Shown: piece after piece, positions 31,215-42,322 of the stretch | Position numbering within the stretch: the first letter of the stretch is position 1 | Layout of the letters: each line of letters begins with the position of its first letter | Source of the DNA: Lepidostoma basale | Lineage: Eukaryota; Arthropoda; Insecta; Trichoptera; Lepidostomatidae | Direction: 5' to 3' | Assembly: GCA_022606425.2 (NCBI GenBank) | Contig: JAHDVF020001376.1 | Coordinates: 496,001-560,000, forward strand | DNA: 64,000 nucleotides | Translations under genes and position numbers: made by a program | Notes under the pieces: model-generated | Told to the model about the DNA's origin: nothing | The model's database searches: none | The model's input: only the letters and a program-made list of their open reading frames with translations

Positions 31215-31640
31215 CTTCTCCTATCTTCTTCGTCAGCCTTTATCGGTCCACTGCTGGACATAGGCCCCTTCCCTTCCCTTTCACTCGTCTTTTTCTCCTG
31301 CCAGCCGTAGCCACATCCCCCCACGGCAGCAATGTCATCGGCCCACCTTTTTTTGCGGCCAGCCGACGTTTCTCCTATTCTCCCATGGTCTCCACCTTAT
31401 TATTTTCTGGGTCCACCTATCCTCACTCTGTCTCGCCACATGACCCGCCCATTGCCACTTCAGTCTCGCTAGTCGTTCCATGATGTCGTTATTTTTGTTC
31501 GGCGTCTAATCTCCTCATTTCTGATTTTATCTCGGAGACTGACGCCGAGCCGATATGTCTTTCCATGGAACGCTGCGTGACTCTTAATCTCTCTACATTT
31601 CTCTTGGTGAGGGTCATAGTTTCCATCCCATGTATACAAA
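31215..31640 (-). mobile_element. LINE-C-like ORF2 C-terminus, second subfamily
   Basis: Minus strand: HGKTYRLGVSLRDKIRNEEI, RRRTKITTSWND, then a WQWAGHVARQ-like box and GRP box in other frames, finishing near CAGCAGTGGACCGATAAAGG. Same architecture as 30440. Confidence 0.7.
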
Positions 31641-32125
31641 TACTGGATTTCACCCATTACGGGTTAATCATTAAGAATTAAATGTATCTCAATAGTGACG
31701 AAGATGTAAATTATTTTTTGAAACAGAATATGATTTTTATACAAAATGTTCTGTAAAACTGGTCAAAGTAAAAAAGCATATAAAAATTGGGGAGTTTTCT
31801 CCAGGCGTTGTCTAGTAATGTGTGATAATTGGGTTGATAGCCTTTCACATTACATTAATAAAGATTTTCTGCTTAATGCTTACATCTAATATCAATAGAT
31901 GGCGCTAGTGTAGATTGAACTAAAATATGTGAAATGTTTCTCAACATGTAGCATATACACAACTTTCAAAAAAAATCTTCAGACGTGGTGTTCGAATGTT
32001 GTATTACATAAAGCGATCGCTTGCCTCAATCAATGACAGGTCATAAGTCCTGTAAACGCCTCGACCACCATATATAACACATGTTTCCAATTTGCATCTT
32101 CTTCTCTACGATTAATCCTTAAAAA
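31625..32125. repeat. Repeat E copy
   Basis: Opens with ATACAAATACTGGATTTCAC and TGTATCTCAATAGTGACGAA, includes GATGGCGCTAGTGTAGATTG and AAGCGATCGCTTGCCTCAAT, and closes with GCCTCGACCACCATAT and the inverted end. Both inverted ends are visible. Confidence 0.7.
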
Positions 32126-32464
32126 TAATCAGTTAAAATAAAAACAGATTATTTTTTTGAAAGATACGAGATTTTGCACTACCCCATCCATTTGTGGGAA
32201 TGAAAACATTCCGTAGAGATGAGTACTTCTACCGCCATTCATTTTCATTTGTACAATTTGATGAGTTGTTCCATTGTTCGCCTACACAAACCACGGTTAA
32301 GTTTTTTTAATGAATTGCTTTCACGTTGCTGTATACTTATTGTGGATATTCAGTTTTATGTATTACATTGCCTTCTGTTCTTGTTGCCTTCTTAACACAA
32401 AAAATTCAAACTTTCGTCTGAAGGACTTAATTTGTGGTGTGATATTATAAATAAAATCACAATA
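32126..32464. other. No recognised feature
   Basis: AT-rich. Confidence 0.4.
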
Positions 32465-32625
32465 AACAAGGCAGCTGCGATCTCTGGGGCTCTAAAATCC
32501 ACAAAGATATAGCCATTAAGAGTAAGATGAAAAGTCTATAAAGCATCCGTTAGACCAATAATAACATATGGCGTCGAAAGAAGGGCAGATACAGTAAGGA
32601 CCAAGGAGGTCTCTATCCGACAGTG
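32465..32625 (+). mobile_element. LINE-H fragment
   Basis: AACAAGGCAGCTGCGATCTC, TGGGGCTCTAAAATCCACAA and AAGCATCCGTTAGACCAATA match the copy at 46300 (NKAAAISGALKST ... ASVRPIITYGVE). Confidence 0.7.
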
Positions 32626-32989
32626 GACGACATCCGCTTTAAAATAATGTTTTGAAACGTGAAGTTTTATTTGGAAAAATCTAAAGATTTTATTGAAATC
32701 TCTTAAAGATAGTTCATTTTGAATAATAAATAAAACGAGTTTTATTAATATTTTTGGTGAATTCTTTGGCAATTTATTTTTTGTGAATTTTTTATAGAAT
32801 GGAATAATACTCCTGGCGGCTTCTAACAATACGTTAATAAGGCGACAGCCTTCGCATTGTGTTAATAAGGTAGTTTGCTAAATGCTGAAAATCATTCTCC
32901 ATAGATGGCGTTAGTGGGTGGATTATATAGGTTGATCTTAAAAAGATTCACAAGTATAATCAAATCTACATAGATGGCCAACTGAAACT
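32626..32989. other. No recognised gene
   Basis: A 97-codon minus ORF (32536-32829) is largely AT-rich filler and is not called. Confidence 0.4.
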
Positions 32990-33210
32990 GACACGTGAAG
33001 ATAGATATGGTTTTGAAGTATATATACAGCTTCCAAAAATTTGTCATGCATGATCATAATAACAAAGGTGGAATGGGGAATGTTGTAATTACATAAAGCG
33101 TTCGCTTAACCCAACCAATGACAGGTCATAAGTCCTGTAAATACCTTGATCATCCATGTTCAGTTTCCAGTTTGCGTCTTCGTCTCTATTGAGATACAAT
33201 TAAATTAGAG
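32990..33210 (+). repeat. Repeat E fragment
   Basis: GGTGGAATGGGGAATGTTGT, AAAGCGTTCGCTTAACCCAA, CAATGACAGGTCATAAGTCC and CGTCTCTATTGAGATACAAT. Confidence 0.7.
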
Positions 33211-33239
33211 TTTTATTAACTTTTTTTTACTTATTGTCT

Positions 33240-33355
33240 TTTATTCGATAGCGACCAGTTTCACCAGGCTAGCAGGCATCTGTCGCCACCATTTGGCACC
33301 AGTCTGTCGATGCCAGCTAGCCTGTCAAAACCTGTCGTTGTCGAAATAAAGTAGT
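33240..33355. mobile_element. Foldback with paired hammerhead-like cores (ACCGGT type)
   Basis: GCGACCAGTTTCACCAGGCT on the left and GCCAGCTAGCCTGTCAAAAC on the right are inverted versions of one sequence. Plus-strand box CUGUCGA at 33304, stem II GCCAG/CUG-, CAAAACCUGUC. Degraded relative of 57482. Confidence 0.45.
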
Positions 33356-33384
33356 CAAAAAAAGTTGTGTTTACAAAAATAATT

Positions 33385-33600
33385 AAACAGTAAGAATTAA
33401 TTGTATCTCAATAAAGACGAAGATGTAAATTATTTGGAAACAGAATATGGTGGTCAAGGCGTTTACAGGACTTATGACCTGTCATTGGTTGTGTTAAGCG
33501 ATCGCTTTATGTAATACAACATTCCCCATTCCGCCCTTCTTACGTCTGACAATTATTTTTGAAAGTTGTATATATGCTACCATCTACAAGTATTTGTATA
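33385..33600 (-). repeat. Repeat E fragment
   Basis: GTAAGAATTAATTGTATCTC end, GGACTTATGACCTGTCATTG, AGCGATCGCTTTATGTAATA and CATTCCCCATTCCGCCCTTC, i.e. the complement of the block order at 32990. The two copies flank the foldback at 33240. Confidence 0.7.
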
Positions 33601-34499
33601 CATAAAAAAAAAGTTAATTAAATAGTCACTTAATTTTAATGGACATCGGAGTAAACCTTGCGGATTTCGTGGACATGTCGTATGCTTAATAGAACACTGG
33701 CTTAACTCAAAAAACCAAGTTTTGCTCAATCTGACATGAGTCGGTGTTTTAACAAAAACAGCCGAAAAACACGTCCGAATGGATAGCGTTAACATTGTAA
33801 ACGATTATCGTACGTAGGAATGGGTAGCGTTAACATTCTGAAAAATAGATGGATAGCATTAACACAAGCCTCTGTCTAATGTTAACTCAATTATGACCTA
33901 AACCATAATCGGTCAGTTTACTATTAAGCGTGCGATGTATCACGCATTGGTCCGAAATAAAGATATCAGGTCTTATAGAACAGTGTGGCAGTTTATCCTC
34001 TACTGGTCAATCAATTGAAATGTGATGGTTAGTTACAAAGTTAACAGAAAACAATCTTTCTTAGCTACCATATCGTTAATATCAGCTAAGAGAGGAATCT
34101 GAAGTAAACACAATTTGGATTTCCAGGCAGATAAGAATTTTAATGTGCAATAAAATAATTATCGTTAATCTAATTGACGATTGCCTCATATCGAAAAATT
34201 GTAAAAAGTTTTTATTTGACGTAATGAGTTTTACGGTTTCAGATGAATTGCATAATTGAAAAGCATATCAGTACTGTATTCATTAATCAATTGGTCGAAT
34301 TTATGTATAAAAACACACCTTGTTAAAATATAAGTCCAATATTGTAACAGGTCTGTTATTGAATCATCATAAAATATAAAAATATGTATTAGTTTGTCTA
34401 ATTTAAATTTTGAATGTTTTTTTAAACAAATTTTAACTGCTAAATTGTTGATCAATTCTCCATTTCTGTCCCCAAAAACAAGTTATTTATTAAATAGTT
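33601..34499. other. No recognised gene
   Basis: GGATAGCGTTAACAT occurs three times in variant form near 33781, 33822 and 33850. ORFs at 33577 and 34231 (minus) lack motifs. Confidence 0.4.
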
Positions 34500-35195
34500 C
34501 ATGTATGTTTACAAGAGATGGGCGAGTCGAGAGGGATATTGAAAGAAGGGTTGGGTAGGCAACAAAGTGAATGGTGCTCTTAAAGTTGTCATCGCAAACC
34601 AAAACCTATCCAAAAAAGCTATTATAGAATGGCAGTGCACAATGGTGTTCTTCTACCGACCCTTATATATGGAAGCGAAGCATGGATCTGGAAAAAGAAA
34701 GATAAAAGTAGAATAAATGCAGTAGAAATGAGATCTCTTAGACAAATGTGTGGATACTCTGTGTATGATAGAGTGTCGAATGAAAATATAAGAAGTGAAT
34801 GCAGTGCGAATGATGGTGTTATGAACTAAATAATGAAAGGATCATTAAGATGGTTTGGACACATGGAAAGAATGAATGAAGAAGGAATAATAAATAACGT
34901 ATATGCAAACTATGTAAATGGAACTAGAAATATAGGAAGACTGAGGAAAGCGTGGAACGATCAAGTAAATCAAATATTGAATGTCGGCCACGTGAGGAGT
35001 CGGAGAAATCGTCAGGAAAGAAAATCGCATTCACTTCTTATATTTTCATTCGACACTCTATCATACGCATTTTTTTTACATTTCTACTGTATTTTTTTTA
35101 CATTTCTACTGTATTTAGTCTATTATACTTTCATCCTTCTTTAACCAGCTCCTTGCTTCGCTGCCATACATAAGGGTCGGTACAAGAACACCATT
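34500..35195. mobile_element. LINE-A copy with an inverted segment
   Basis: Plus-strand part 34500-35020 runs from FTRDGRVERDIERR through MAVHNGVLLPTLIYGSEAWI, MRSLRQMCGYSVYDRVSN, MKGSLRWFGHMERMNEE to VGHVRSRRNR. It then joins, at about 35021, a minus-strand LINE-A piece (complement of NENIRSECDA, back through YGSEAWSW near 35160) ending at 35195. An inversion of this type is a known outcome of twin priming during retrotransposition, although twin priming would normally invert the 5' part. Confidence 0.8.
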
Positions 35196-35219
35196 GAACT
35201 AAATAATAATTAAATACAA

Positions 35220-35295
35220 CGAAGTTTTTTTTTAAACTACTTCCACTTTTGTCATTATTTTGACCGTGACCGGTTTCGCTCGACTGGGCTAGAAG
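35220..35295 (-). repeat. ACCGGT-type foldback fragment
   Basis: CTACTTCCACTTTTGTCATT, then GACCGTGACCGGTTTCGCTC and GACTGGGCTAG: one arm of the family seen at 57482. Confidence 0.45.
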
Positions 35296-36319
35296 TATGG
35301 TTTAATATTTATTGAAAATGAATGTGTACTTTATTTTTTTTCTGAGAATATTCATAGAATAGTCTATGGGACGCCTCTGCTCTTGCGTAACATGCCAAAT
35401 ATTCTTATTCACCACCCTTTACATAACTGCAAAAACAAAATGATTGAAAATCCACGTGTTTGAAATAAATATTCTATATTCAAACGGTTCAATATATTCG
35501 AACAATAGTTCAGTGTGAATGCCTCCATTGTTCCAAGAATTTATTTAAATTTCTAACGCTGGATTTTGATATCAAAGAGAAATAGCTCATACAAATTATT
35601 GAAATATTTCCATGAAAGAACCGTAATTGGCGGGAAACAATGCAATTCACGCCACTAGCTGGATCGTGAATTTTTATAGCTACCAAAATATTATTCTCTC
35701 AAATAATTTAGAATTTCGTAATTAAACGAAAAAATTTACTCACATGTGGGGTAGGTAGTATTAGTATTATAAACATGATGAATCTATCAGACTGTTGATG
35801 TTTTAAAATGAGAATTATTTTATCTGTAGTTACAAGACGCACCGCTAGATGGTAGGGCACTCTCTCGCTCTCAAGACTAGTTCGTACAAGACGCAGAAAG
35901 CTATGGATTTAAGTCCATCAGATAAATTACAGTGCGCTAGGATAGCCTATGTAATTTTCGTAAACATACCTTCAGTACTAAGTTCCATGAAGCAATCATA
36001 CGTTTACTTGTATATTAATTAACTAGCTGACCCGGCAAACAACGTACCGCCTCAAAATCAATAAATATTGTGTTAACTTATTAGTTGGATTAAATTCAGT
36101 TATTCATTAAGTTAAAATGAATATTCAAAATTAATTAAGTTCAATAAATGTACAAAACTCAAAATGAAAAGTATTTGAATTACATTGATATGAATGTAAT
36201 TCACATGGCAGCAAGGGATTTGCTTTATTGAAGCGAATCGAAATGATTCACGTAGCATTGTTGCACTACTTTCTGGGCAAGATTGAAGAAAGACGTAGTC
36301 CTGGCTTTGGCTACTTAAC
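35296..36319. other. No recognised gene
   Basis: At 36027 the block TAGCTGACCCGGCAAACAAC marks the edge of some dispersed insect repeat (see findings). The remainder is unassigned. Confidence 0.4.
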
Positions 36320-36400
36320 ATTACATACTGAAATAAGGAGCGTGGAGGAGTTTTTCTGGGCGGCGCAAGACAGGGTGGCCTTTTTTCAAGTGATCCTTAA
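36320..36400 (+). mobile_element. LINE-G trace
   Basis: IRSVEEFFWAAQDRVAFFQV matches RSVEELFQGAQNRDRFVEVI of the copy at 12515. Confidence 0.6.
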
Positions 36401-36832
36401 ACATAGGAGAATTCTGTTATGTCACATGAAGAAAAACTAGAAGAATGTACAGTATACACAAATATTTTTCTTCATGCCATGTCGAGTTTCATTGACGTCG
36501 ACTATCACTCGAGAGTACGTGTCCCTGTCTTATGAATTCTAAACAGCCCTTCGACTGTTCTAATCCCCGTCCAATCACGTATGTTACAGAGCTTGAAGAT
36601 CTATCTTCTCTCGACACCTCGACAATCTACACGACAATTTACATATTATAAAATTTTGTGTGCTGCCTTATGTTGTAGAAATCTACCTAAAAGCTGCTAA
36701 AGCGTATTTTTTTTTAAATACGTAAATTCCTAAACATTTCAAAAGTAACATCACCGTAGATTGGTTCGGATAGACTATGCATTTTTTCTTCTAGAAAATA
36801 AAAATACATTACATGGAACCCATCATCTAGCT

Positions 36833-37788
36833 CAGTGGTTCCCAAAGTGGTATATATCGACTCCCAGTGGTCGATTTCGACTTGGAAGGGGTCTACGACA
36901 AGCGGAAAAAATTGGGGTCTATGAGATTTAAAAGTGTGAAAGCGAAGCATGGAACTGGCAAAAGAAGGATGAAAGTAGAATAAATGCAACAGAAATGAGA
37001 TCTCTTAGACGAATGTGGAGATACTCTGTGTATGATAGAGTGTCGAATGAAAATATAAGAAGTGAATGTGGTGCGAATGATGGTGTTATGAACAAAATAA
37101 TGAAAGGATCATTAAGATAGTTTGGACATATGGAAAGAATGGTAAAAAAAGTATAATTAAATGATGTAAATAGAATTAGAAATAGAGGAAGACTGAGGAA
37201 AAATAGAGGAAGACTGGCACGATCGCATAAATCAAATATTTAATGTCACCCACGTGAGAAATTGCCGCGCGTGCATGACATGATGTATGAATATTGAAGA
37301 ATCGAGAGAAATATGTCAGGAGAGAAAAGTGTGGCAGTCCATTCTTTCTGCCTACCCCTTCGGGGAGACGGCGTGATGGTTAGTTAGTTAGTTAGTTAAA
37401 GATTTAAAAGGGGGACTACGAGATGGTTCAACTAAATTGAATATTGAAATTTTGATAGTGTTCTTATTTCGTTTTAGAAAAAAAAGACGGAATTCGCTGT
37501 CGAACTTTTTTTTGCTAGTTTGTGAAAATCGGAACAGCTATGCGACGTTACACTTTTTGAGAATGTCCGATTTTCACGAATGAGCAAAAACAAAAAAAAA
37601 GGTCGCCAACGAATTCCAGATTATTTTTTCAATTGGCCTGATTTTGCTATGTGTCAACTTCAAAAACGCTTTTTATAGTTATAGGTGAATTTGTAAAAAA
37701 AACAACAATATTACAAAAGCAGGGGGTCTGCACAAAATAAAAAAAATTAGCAGGATGTCTACGGGACAAAAAAGTTTGGGTACCTCTA
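36833..37788. mobile_element. hAT-like MITE, interrupted by LINE-A
   Basis: Left end CAGTGGTTCCCAAAGTGG; right end, complemented, TAGAGGTACCCAAACTTT. Flanked by the 8-bp duplication ATCTAGCT (36825-36832 and 37789-37796), the hAT hallmark. The interior has no transposase. About 490 bp remain once the LINE insertion is removed. Confidence 0.8.
36935..37399 (+). mobile_element. LINE-A 3' end nested in the hAT element
   Basis: Starts at the SEAWNWQKKDESRINA region and ends in the TTAG-repeat. Flanked by the 11-bp repeat AGATTTAAAAG (36924-36934 and 37400-37410), which is its own target-site duplication. A stop replaces W in SLR.FGHME; about 45 bp is deleted after MERM. Confidence 0.88.
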
Positions 37789-38286
37789 ATCTAGCTCAAT
37801 CGCGATTCAAGACGAATCGATACAACAAAAACCGAACCTCATTTAAAAACGCTTTGAAAAATGTGTTTCTATGCCGGGGCAAAGATTACAGTATATGGCC
37901 CCTTCATAGCTAATACGTTATGGAGATGATTACAAATATTTAATTGGTTGACAGTTTCAAGTGCAATTGCTTCTCACTTCTTTCTATTTTTCGGTTGAAT
38001 TTTTTTATCATTTGGCGCCAGATATGTCGCTGGTAAACATCTTCTTTCTTAAGGCCTAGGCCTTTATGTCCCCCTGCACATCCTTCAGCTCAATTGTTTG
38101 GAGTCATCCTCTCCTTCTCTTCTTAATAGCTACAGGAAGAAACATTTTCACGACGTGGTTTTGGAGTCTCCACATGACCGTATTGTCGAAGCCTTAATAA
38201 ATCTTTCATATACGGTTGCAACCTTGAAACTTTACCTCACATATTCCCACGAAATAAAATAAAACTTATGTATGAAACGTTATTCT
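37789..38286. other. No clear feature
   Basis: 38050-38200 has a faint minus-strand LINE-like reading (VMWRLQNHVVKMFLPVAIKK) that is too short to classify. Confidence 0.35.
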
Positions 38287-38800
38287 TCTTCTACGATGGC
38301 CCTACAGCCCATATCGAGTCTTAGCCTTCAGTATTTTTCGCCTCCAACTCCTCCGGTCCTCCGCTTCGACCCTCCAATCTAACACTCGTAACAACTTCGC
38401 CCCATCTCTCCCAACTTCATCCTCCCTTCGCAATCGCCTTGGTCGTCCAATTGGTCTTCTACCACCTGGGTGCCACTACAGAAATCTTTTTGGAGTTCGC
38501 GATGACAGCATCCTCTGCACGTGACCGACCCATCTCAGTCTATTCAGTCTGACCTGTATGGAGAGACTGGTAGCTTTGTAAAAATATTACAGCTCGCCAT
38601 TGTGCCGCACTCTCCAGCCTTCACCGTCATTCACAGGTCCCAGAATTCTGCGCAGCACCCTTCTCTCAAAAATATCCAGTCGATCTGCGGATTTCGCTGT
38701 CATTGTCCACGCCTCACACCTATAGGTCACTACTGTTTGGATGATTGTTTTATACAGTATGATTTTGGTTTTCCTGTGTACGTTTCTTGATTTGAGCACT
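38287..38800 (-). mobile_element. LINE ORF2 C-terminus (another family)
   Basis: Minus strand: KSRNVHRKTKIILYKTIIQT, VVTYRCEAWTMTAKSADRLD, IFERRVLRRILGPVNDGEGW, RVRHNGEL, then frame-broken rest. Y..EAWT ... L..FERR.LR.I.GP is a very common post-RT motif in non-LTR elements. Confidence 0.82.
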
Positions 38801-39164
38801 GGTTTGAGTTGAGAGAATAATGTTTTGTTGCCAATTGTGACATTATTATAAATATTAGAATATTTAAAAATATAATTTTTATACAGCGCCTACTACTGTT
38901 GAGTTCACCCCAGAATGCTTGAAAAGGGGGCTCTTTGGGCATAACATCTGCCATGCAAATGTTATGAATATTCAGGTAAATGTACAAACCAGGTGAGCGG
39001 CCTCACTGATACGGAAATAAAACCAAAGAGGTTGCATAATACTACAGGAGGTAAGGATTGAACAAGTGGATGCTTGATATAATTATAATACAACCATTTG
39101 TGCTAAGACACCGAAACTAGAGACGAAAAGAGAAAAATGAAAGATATAATAATATATTTATTGT
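38801..39164. other. No recognised feature
   Basis: AT-rich; an 85-codon minus ORF overlaps the LINE end and is not called. Confidence 0.4.
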
Positions 39165-39290
39165 TTCTTGAACAATGATGTAAAACTGCATATGAAATAA
39201 GTAATACGAATGAAAACGTCTCTTTTCTAGAAGTTTTACTATATTTTATGTGTATGACATGTATCGCCTCTCTAAGGCATTATTATTTAT
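39165..39290. repeat. Repeat F fragment
   Basis: TTTCTTGAACAATGATGTAA, GAATGAAAACGTCTCTTTTC, TAGAAGTTTTACTATATTTT and GACATGTATCGCCTCTCTAA, then GGCATTATTA. Confidence 0.6.
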
Positions 39291-39489
39291 TTTGTATACA
39301 ACATTTCTTATTAATTGACTAACCCAATTAGTGTATACATTTTACATACAAAAATAACACAGGCATACATGTTAAAATTGAATACATATATCAGCAATTG
39401 TGTTATGTACCTATATTATCCTTAAATGACGCATAGGTTATTTGGAGCAATTTTATGCAGTCATCAATAGACTGGATTCTCAAAAATAG

Positions 39490-39585
39490 CTTTAAATGCA
39501 GTCGTGACTGACATTTATTAGGATTAGGAATAACAATGGTCCATGGTTCGATCCTTGCGGAATCCCCGAGTTGTAATTATCGAAT
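39490..39585 (-). mobile_element. Reverse-transcriptase fragment
   Basis: Minus strand NSGIPQGSNHGPLLFLILIN matches the RT motif (S)GVPQGS.LGPLLF..YIND of CR1/jockey-group LINEs. The rest of the RT domain is not in frame here. Confidence 0.7.
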
Positions 39586-40208
39586 GTCCAATGTACATTT
39601 GATAATGCTTTAGACAGGGCAAAAGTTAGTACGTAAGACAAATACTCTTGACTTTCGAGAGTACCTTGTATTCCTAAAGTCGAACCATCTCTCAAGAGTT
39701 CCCGGTATTATATATAATATTTAACTTGTTCTCGATAGATCCCTTAAACTACGAGTATAATTGTTTGTAATATCTCTTGAGAAAATAAACGGATTTGATT
39801 TGATTTGAAAACATGACATTCACATAAAATATAATAAAACTTCTAGATAGAAGTTTTATAACAGACGTTTTAATTCGTATTTATTTTACGAATAAGTGGT
39901 TACCGTGATCTTTTTTAACAAAAACTTATCTTGAATAAAACGAGACAGAAAAGGCATGAATAAAAGTAACTTCATTCGTGGTTTCGCTTGTACGGTTTTT
40001 CTTTCATTCTGTTCGTCTTGTCCCCCGGTTGGGGATGAAAGCAGGGAGCCTTTATTGGACCTTTCTGCGGTTGACTCCCAGCGTGCATAGAATTACAACG
40101 AGTCTTCACAATACAGAATGAATGAAATATGACGCGCTTTATTGCCTTTTTTTGACACTGCTGACATTTTAGAATAAATCAGAATAATTGTTGTAGTGCT
40201 TGTAAATT
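39586..40208. other. Repeat F traces, otherwise unassigned
   Basis: TTTGATAATGCTTTAGACAG at 39599 and AAACTTCTAGATAGAAGTTT at 39838 are repeat F pieces. TACGAGTA at 39750. Confidence 0.4.
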
Positions 40209-40589
40209 ACTAGTTTTAACTAACTAACCATCACGCTGTCTCCCCGAAAGGGTAGGCAGAAAGAATGGACTGTCACACTTTTACTGATGCGGCACTCCAT
40301 CCTTCGCTTTTCGCCCCGCGGGAGACGCGGTGTGATGGGTTGCGAACCTCATCGCCACCAATAGGCATCTCCCGCGCACACTTTGATCATCCAACACCCA
40401 CAAAATAAATCTAAAACAAATAATATAAAATACAATGATATAAAATAAAAAAACTAAATAAAAATAATTTAACACAAAATGTTATTTTTAGATGGTGCAC
40501 ATATTGTCTATTTAATTTATGTTCCACGTATCCACCGTTTTTTTTAATTTAGCACATAATGTAATAACACATAATGTTTTTTTCGATGA
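40209..40589 (-). mobile_element. SINE-D, copy 3 (5'-truncated)
   Basis: Tail CTAACTAACCATCACGCTGT at 40217, foldback at 40317-40376, and the middle region up to TTTTTTTCGATG. Keeps the undisturbed site GACAATATGTGC (complement, TA at 40502-40503) that is expanded in copy 2. Confidence 0.82.
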
Positions 40590-40699
40590 AAGATTTATAC
40601 AAACATATTTTGAGATATTACAACCAATTTAATGTTGGTTCTTTTCTGAGCTTTGGAAGAGTATAATTCATAGAGAGGGAAGGCTCAATATTAACTAAC

Positions 40700-40770
40700 T
40701 TCTTCTTCTTCAAGTGCTCTGTCGGGTCCCCCCAACGTTGACGATCAGCTCGGCGAACCTTGTTTCTCGC
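40700..40770 (-). mobile_element. LINE-G 3' end
   Basis: CTTCTTCTTCAAGTGCTCTG, then TCGGCGAACCTTGTTTCTCG: complement of the RVNVG...DRFVEVI end plus its GAA tail. Confidence 0.65.
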
Positions 40771-41092
40771 CGTAGTGAATATCCTGGGAAAAGGTAATCA
40801 GAGTGGTTTCCCGTTGCCTTCTCTAATGGGTTTATCTGTAGGGGTCACCTTTAATATTATGAAATGCTCCCTTAACCTCGTCCTTTGTCCTACATGCCAA
40901 AAACTGGACTCCACATTTTTTTTTCCATCCCGCATTTGTCTCCTCTGCCTCTCCTGTTCTTCCCGCTGTATATTCCTGTGGTGTATCATTCTTTTTATCT
41001 TTTTATATAATGTTCCTAAAATGTTCATGTATTATATATTATGTTTATTTATTCAATAAAGTACAGCGGAGCGTAGAAGTAGGATGGAGTAG
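40771..41092. other. No recognised gene
   Basis: ORFs on both strands (40760-41059) have no motif. Confidence 0.35.
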
Positions 41093-41245
41093 ATTAAATG
41101 TGGTCTGGCACCCCCTTATTTTTGCCGTCTTTAAATGTAAGTCCCGGATCGACCGGGGACGGGCCCAGAGAGTGTACGAGCGAGGCTGATAAAAGGGCGC
41201 CGCTACGCCTTATAACAGCCTCGGGTATGTGGGGAGAACTTCTAT
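41093..41245 (+). repeat. Repeat Z, copy 3 (longest)
   Basis: TGTAAGTCCCGGATCGACCG, GGGCCCAGAGAGTGTACGAG, GCTGATAAAAGGGCGCCGCT, TAACAGCCTCGGGTATGTGG. Best preserved of the three and extends further on both sides. Confidence 0.65.
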
Positions 41246-41598
41246 GTTTCTTAAAAAAAAAAAGGGGGTCACTTTCCCTTAGCTGGGGGGATCCGACTTG
41301 ATGGCGCCGGACAGTCCCCTTTCGCCCACTTATTATCTGCTACGACACTGATGGTAATACCAGTAGCCACATTGCCCGGGGTTCGCGGGGCCTGAGAGAC
41401 CCTTTCGAGGACGCTAATGAGTTGGACTTGGTAGTAGTATTGCAGGTGTTTTGCAACATGGCGCATTACGATATTTCATAGAAGTACACTTTACAGCAAA
41501 GTATACCCCATCGTAGCCCTACTACCCGTTAGAACCCCTAACATTTTTTTATTAAAAGACTAACCCCGAGGATTTAAATCAATGATATAAGAATTTCC
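41246..41598. other. GC-rich block of unknown origin
   Basis: 41270-41470 is unusually GC-rich (e.g. CATTGCCCGGGGTTCGCGGG). It follows repeat Z directly and could be part of the same larger element. No coding assignment. Confidence 0.35.
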
Positions 41599-41850
41599 TA
41601 TCTATCCGCAAAATCTTCAAGGTGGAAGATGTCGTGAGATGGGGCCGACAATGCAGAAGATACTGAAATGCGCACGTGTAGTGGATGGTTCCCACCAGAA
41701 TCCCACACGCTGTGGCGCATCAGATTCCTGCCGGCTATCGTCCCCGCGGAAGACCACCAAAGAGATGAAGGGATAGCTGGGAGTCGACCTCCCAAGAGAG
41801 GCCAGCCTGATTACAGGAACAGACCAAAGGTCTAAAAGATGAAGGAGAAT
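41599..41850 (+). mobile_element. LINE-H 3' part
   Basis: VEDVVRWGRQCRRY, then PAGYRPRGRPPKRWRDSWES, TSQERPA and LQEQTKGLKDEGEL fit the LINE-H C-terminus (RGRPPK.W) in broken frames. Confidence 0.7.
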
Positions 41851-41937
41851 TAAAATAATTTATTTTACACTCTTCAATATGAGAATCGGGTAGTGTCCAG
41901 GCTTGAACCCATATCCCCTGGGTCAGGAGCCGAACGT

Positions 41938-42270
41938 TCTATCTCCTAACCATCACGCCGTTCCCCCGGAGGGTAGGCAGAAAGAATGTACCGCCGCACT
42001 GTTCAGTCTTGGCATATTTCTTTCTCTACATTCATATATCGTGGAATGCATGCACGTCGAGATTCCTCACTTGACTGACATTTAATATTTAATTGTTTTG
42101 ATCTCTCGGCCTTCCTCTATTTTTAGCTCCATTCACGTCGTTTACATATACATTTTCACCATTCTGTCTTTACTTATTCTTTGCATGTGTTCAAACCATC
42201 TTAACTATGCCTTTATTATTTTGTTCATAACTCTTTCATTCGCACCGCATTCACTTCTTATATTAGCATT
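41938..42270 (-). mobile_element. LINE-A copy, diverged
   Basis: CTAACCATCACGCCGTTCCC start, then complement of CMNVE, RGRPR-like, ERMVKM and ECGANE regions. Confidence 0.7.
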
Positions 42271-42322
42271 TTTCTTATGTACATTTATTTATTTATTAAA
42301 ACATTGTAAAGAAAACAAACAC

